In this document: positions 61,593 through 64,000 of the stretch, one piece after another | Position numbering within the stretch: position 1 is the stretch's first letter | How the letters are laid out: every line of letters starts with the position of its first letter | Assembly (NCBI RefSeq): GCF_000829465.1 | Contig: NZ_JXAL01000001.1 | Location: 620,001-684,000 of the forward strand | Length of the DNA stretch: 64,000 nt | Direction: 5' to 3' | Source of the DNA: Cohnella kolymensis | GTDB lineage: Bacteria; Bacillota; Bacilli; Paenibacillales; Paenibacillaceae | Program-made: the position numbers and the translations under genes | The notes under the pieces: model-generated | The model's database searches: none | What the model saw: only the letters and a program-made list of their open reading frames with translations | Told to the model about the DNA's origin: nothing

Positions 61593-62697
61593 TTAAGCTT
61601 CGGTACTGGATTGGCCGCTGAACTCAGCATTTGCCTGTGCGTCCGCTTCGAATGCAGCTTCGCCGCTAAAGTCTGCTGTGCCTTCGACACTGGCTTGAGC
61701 ATCCGCTCCGAATTTCGCATCACTGCTCAAGTCGGTCGTCAACCGGCTGTTGCTTTCAAGCTGACCATTGACGTCGGCTTTACCTTGCACATCAGCCTGA
61801 ACATCCGTGTCGATTGACACATTGGCGTTGAAGTCAGCTTTGAAGTCAGTTGTGAATTCGCTGCTGCCCGCGATATCAGCATAGGCTTTTGCCTCGCTCG
61901 CGACCTTAGCATGAACCGCTGCATCAATTGTTGCGTAGTCGGTGAGGTCGACAGCGAATTCACTGTCGCTCCCCAACTCGGCATTCGCATTGGCCCCAGC
62001 AGTTGCCTTAGCATCTGCTGTCGCATTGAGAGTGGCACTTTTAGTGAGCTTGGCAGTTAATTTTCCAAAGCTTCCAACGTTTGTTACAGCATTAGCATTA
62101 GCTTTAGCTTTAGCACTAACATTAGCTTTGCCTTCGACTGCAGCTTGTACTTTCGTGTCACCTGCAACAGCGGAGGTCAGACCAGCCATAAGTTGGCTGT
62201 CAGCGTTCATCTCCACGCCGGCATCAACTTTGTTTTCTGCCGAAGCTTGGATGACCCCATTGGCCGCTGAACCCATCATCAGGTCGGCCGCCATCCCGCT
62301 GCCGATTTTAAGATCAGCTTGAGTATCTGTCTTACTTTCGATTGCAGTATCAACGTTGCCGGCGACTGCAGTGTCGGAGCTGGAGCTCACATCAGCCTTC
62401 AGTTCGCTGACGTTTGTCAGCGCGGCATTCGCATCAGACTGTGCAGCAAGCGTAGCAGCAAGCGCCTTATCAATCGCAGCATCAACGGTACTTTGAACCG
62501 CGGCTTGTACATCCACTGTAGCTGCGGATCCCGTTGCCATCGAAGTACCGACCTTCGTTGCCGCTTGAACTTCGTGGTTCAAGCCCAAGCTGAGGCTGCC
62601 CTCGCCGGCAGCATAGCCGACTTGGCCGGCAGCAAACAATCCCAATACTTGCACCAGAGAACACCGAAACCTTCACCCATTGACTTACTTTATTCAT
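61593..62697 (-). pseudogene. Exported Ala/Asp-rich repeat protein, frameshifted behind the signal peptide
   Basis: GAAGGAG precedes an ATG (62697) encoding MNKVSQWVKVSVFSG, a signal-peptide start. Homology of composition then continues in another frame with QVLGLFAAGQVGYAAGEGSL and runs 350 residues; the shift is near 62652-62656 (one extra G). The mature part is almost only Ala, Asp, Ser, Val, Thr, Lys, Asn and Gly, with no Cys or Trp. The C-terminal 150 residues repeat a unit of about 36 residues beginning S-x-F-x-x-D-L (SEFAVDLTDYATIDAAVHAK, SEFTTDFKADFNANVSIDTD). The alternating A-x-A-x pattern suggests beta structure. Not recognised. It follows the 62731 gene by 33 bp. Confidence 0.7.
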
Positions 62698-62730
62698 TTG
62701 GAAACACTCCTTCTCATTTTTGAGTTTGTT

Positions 62731-63720
62731 TTAATCATCAAAATGTTGAGAGAAGAAGTGTGCCATTGGAGGATGTTCCGGTGGAGGCTGACACCACTGG
62801 TCGAACCCCAGCAGATAGCCGCTGAAGATTTTTCGTGCCGAGTCATTCGGATTGCCGTCTGCTGATGTGTCCGCCAACGCCATCCACCCGCCGGCCGGCG
62901 ATGCTGAACCGGATCCGGCAGGTTGTCCGCCGCCGGCTCCGGATGCCAGTGTGACCTGTGAAGCATTAATTGCTTGTTCCGGAAATGGCATCGGCCTTTT
63001 AGACGCTGGATTTATCGGACTGTCTTGCGATTGTGTTCGTTTATGCGAAGCTCCGCTGTAATTCTTCGTTGCCGAAGCAATACCGATAACAACCGTTTCC
63101 TTCTGCACCGAACCTGCCTGCGCATTGGACAAATCCTCATCGGACAACACCGTCTCCGGCAGATCTACATTCGAGTTTTCATCCTTGGGCAAATCTATTT
63201 CCGCCAACACTTCTTCGGGATCCGGCATGTCATCAACCAGCGGCTTCGTTACCGTGGCCGGTTCCACTGCCGTATCCCGGATCGAGCGGATCGGCTTACT
63301 TACGTCCTTTGGGTCAACCTTAATGGCGGGTGCCTCTAACTTTCCCGCCGCTGTTTCCACCGTCAGCGGCGGCACCTCTGCAACTGGCTGCGAGGCAACC
63401 GGATCCACTATTCTATCAATCGTATTGTCTACAATTCCGGTAGTTTCCGGTACGCTTTGCTCAGAAATAACGGAATCTGCGGGATTCGTCAGTTCTGTGC
63501 TATTCGCCAGCTTGTCGACGGTCTCTCCGGATGCGATCTGATCCATACCGCCTTCGATCGGGTTAAGTACTTGCTGCGATCCGTTCGGTACCGCTGCCTC
63601 TTGCAGCATTGCGGATACTTTCGGCGGCTGGATAACAAGGATAAGCATTCCAAACAAAGCCATCAGAATGATGACCAACGTCATTTGTATCCAATCACGG
63701 CCTCTTACGCCTTTACACAT
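62731..63720 (-). CDS. Membrane-anchored low-complexity protein
   Basis: 329 residues. One N-terminal anchor helix (MTLVIILMALFGMLILVIQP) is followed by a long acidic, Pro/Ser/Val-rich disordered region, a Gly/Ser-rich hinge (GAGGGQPAGSGSASPAGG), and a short aromatic/His end (FDQWCQPPPEHPPMAHFFSQ). AAAGGAGGTGA gives a very strong ribosome-binding site. It is the first gene of a pair with the Ala-rich exported protein. No family recognised; a cell-envelope scaffold role is only a guess. Confidence 0.7.
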   Translation of the reverse strand: MCKGVRGRDWIQMTLVIILMALFGMLILVIQPPKVSAMLQEAAVPNGSQQVLNPIEGGMDQIASGETVDKLANSTELTNPADSVISEQSVPETTGIVDNTIDRIVDPVASQPVAEVPPLTVETAAGKLEAPAIKVDPKDVSKPIRSIRDTAVEPATVTKPLVDDMPDPEEVLAEIDLPKDENSNVDLPETVLSDEDLSNAQAGSVQKETVVIGIASATKNYSGASHKRTQSQDSPINPASKRPMPFPEQAINASQVTLASGAGGGQPAGSGSASPAGGWMALADTSADGNPNDSARKIFSGYLLGFDQWCQPPPEHPPMAHFFSQHFDD

Positions 63721-63826
63721 TTGAATTTCACCTCCTTTCGGAGAACCGATTGGAGTCGGTTAGTAATCGCCTGCTATCCGCCCTTAAACTATCAGCAGTT
63801 ATTAAACGCTTTCTGCAATATTTGAA

Positions 63827-64000
63827 TCACAATGCCCTGCTCGAACTGACCGCCGGATCCAATGGCAATTCAGGCCGCTTCCACAACCGTACCCATTTGC
63901 CGATGGCGGTGACAATAATAACGACCCCGAGTACCATCATGATTAAGGACAACACCGCATTCAGAACACTGTGTCCCGGGCCGGGACCAAGATAAACCTT
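63827..64000 (-). CDS. C-terminal end of a membrane protein (possibly CstA-like), cut by window edge
   Basis: The last 57 codons of a minus-strand gene: KVYLGPGPGHSVLNAVLSLI, then MMVLGVVIIVTAIGKWVRLW and a Pro-rich tail ending SSSRAL. One terminal helix followed by a basic tail is the pattern at the end of CstA carbon-starvation/pyruvate transporters, but the piece is too short to be sure. Its gene end is 107 bp upstream of the 62731-63720 gene. Confidence 0.5.
   Translation of the reverse strand, partial: KVYLGPGPGHSVLNAVLSLIMMVLGVVIIVTAIGKWVRLWKRPELPLDPAVSSSRAL

Noticed and set aside
1-64000. CRISPR arrays, rRNA, tRNA, prophage or conjugative genes
   Set aside because: None of their repeats, stems or hallmark proteins were seen on either strand.

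Overview
The window looks like chromosome from a spore-forming, low-to-mid-GC Firmicute, most likely Paenibacillaceae. The evidence is strong AGGAGG-type ribosome-binding sites, a spoVAC-spoVAD-spoVAE operon with DUF421 and DUF1657 partners, a YjgC/YrhE-type formate dehydrogenase paired with a DUF1641 protein, B. subtilis-style gluconate genes with GntR operators, and a separate LigD polymerase and ATP-dependent ligase. I saw no rRNA, tRNA, CRISPR array, prophage or intact insertion sequence.

Layout. 1-2.4 kb: aldehyde dehydrogenase with its DUF779 partner, and a YkhA-type acyl-CoA thioesterase. 2.4-12.1 kb: a long leftward operon for an acid sugar. In transcription order it holds a RuBisCO-like protein, a DUF1537 kinase, a FadR-type GntR regulator, a zinc dehydrogenase, a TRAP transporter (dctP, dctQ, dctM), a class II aldolase and possibly an ArsB/NhaD permease. 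Its promoter carries four 11-bp-spaced palindromes and a cre-like box. 12.2-20.4 kb: mixed metabolism (luciferase-like oxidoreductase, azoreductase, MFS transporter, CidAB-type proteins with a divergent LysR regulator, pncB, a hotdog thioesterase, a GNAT protein). 20.4-26.8 kb: a muropeptide-sugar recycling cluster (murK, nagZ, namZ, anmK, murQ, murR) in which murK and namZ are frameshifted and murQ has lost its 3' part. 26.9-36.3 kb: diguanylate cyclase, divergent LigD-type polymerase and ligase, collagen-like protein, formate dehydrogenase, HSP20. 36.8-43.7 kb: a four-PAS hybrid kinase, an ArsR regulator cut by a TAG codon, a frameshifted penicillin acylase, an HD-GYP protein and a small secreted protein. 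43.8-48.7 kb: gntR-gntP-gntK with two near-identical GntR operators, then a ZIP transporter. 49.2-54.3 kb: frameshifted subtilisin-like protease, MetPS-type transporter, AraC/GyrI regulator. 55.0-58.2 kb: a spoVA operon resembling the mobile spoVA-2mob type. 58.3-64 kb: small hypothetical genes and a pair of low-complexity exported or membrane proteins.

How the genes work together. The acid-sugar operon forms a plausible complete route: TRAP uptake, oxidation by the dehydrogenase, phosphorylation by the DUF1537 kinase, then carbon-carbon cleavage by the RuBisCO-like protein and/or the aldolase. The regulator sits inside the operon. The MurNAc cluster would take cell-wall disaccharides to GlcNAc-6-P and MurNAc-6-P, but the MurQ step is missing here.

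Caution. Seven genes carry small indels (murK, namZ, penicillin acylase, gntK, the protease with two, metP, the Ala-rich protein) and arsR carries an in-frame stop. Their homology continues cleanly across each break, so either the assembly has uncorrected indels or the lineage is decaying. The murQ truncation is a large deletion and cannot be explained that way. Start codons were adjusted by hand wherever a ribosome-binding site decided the case.
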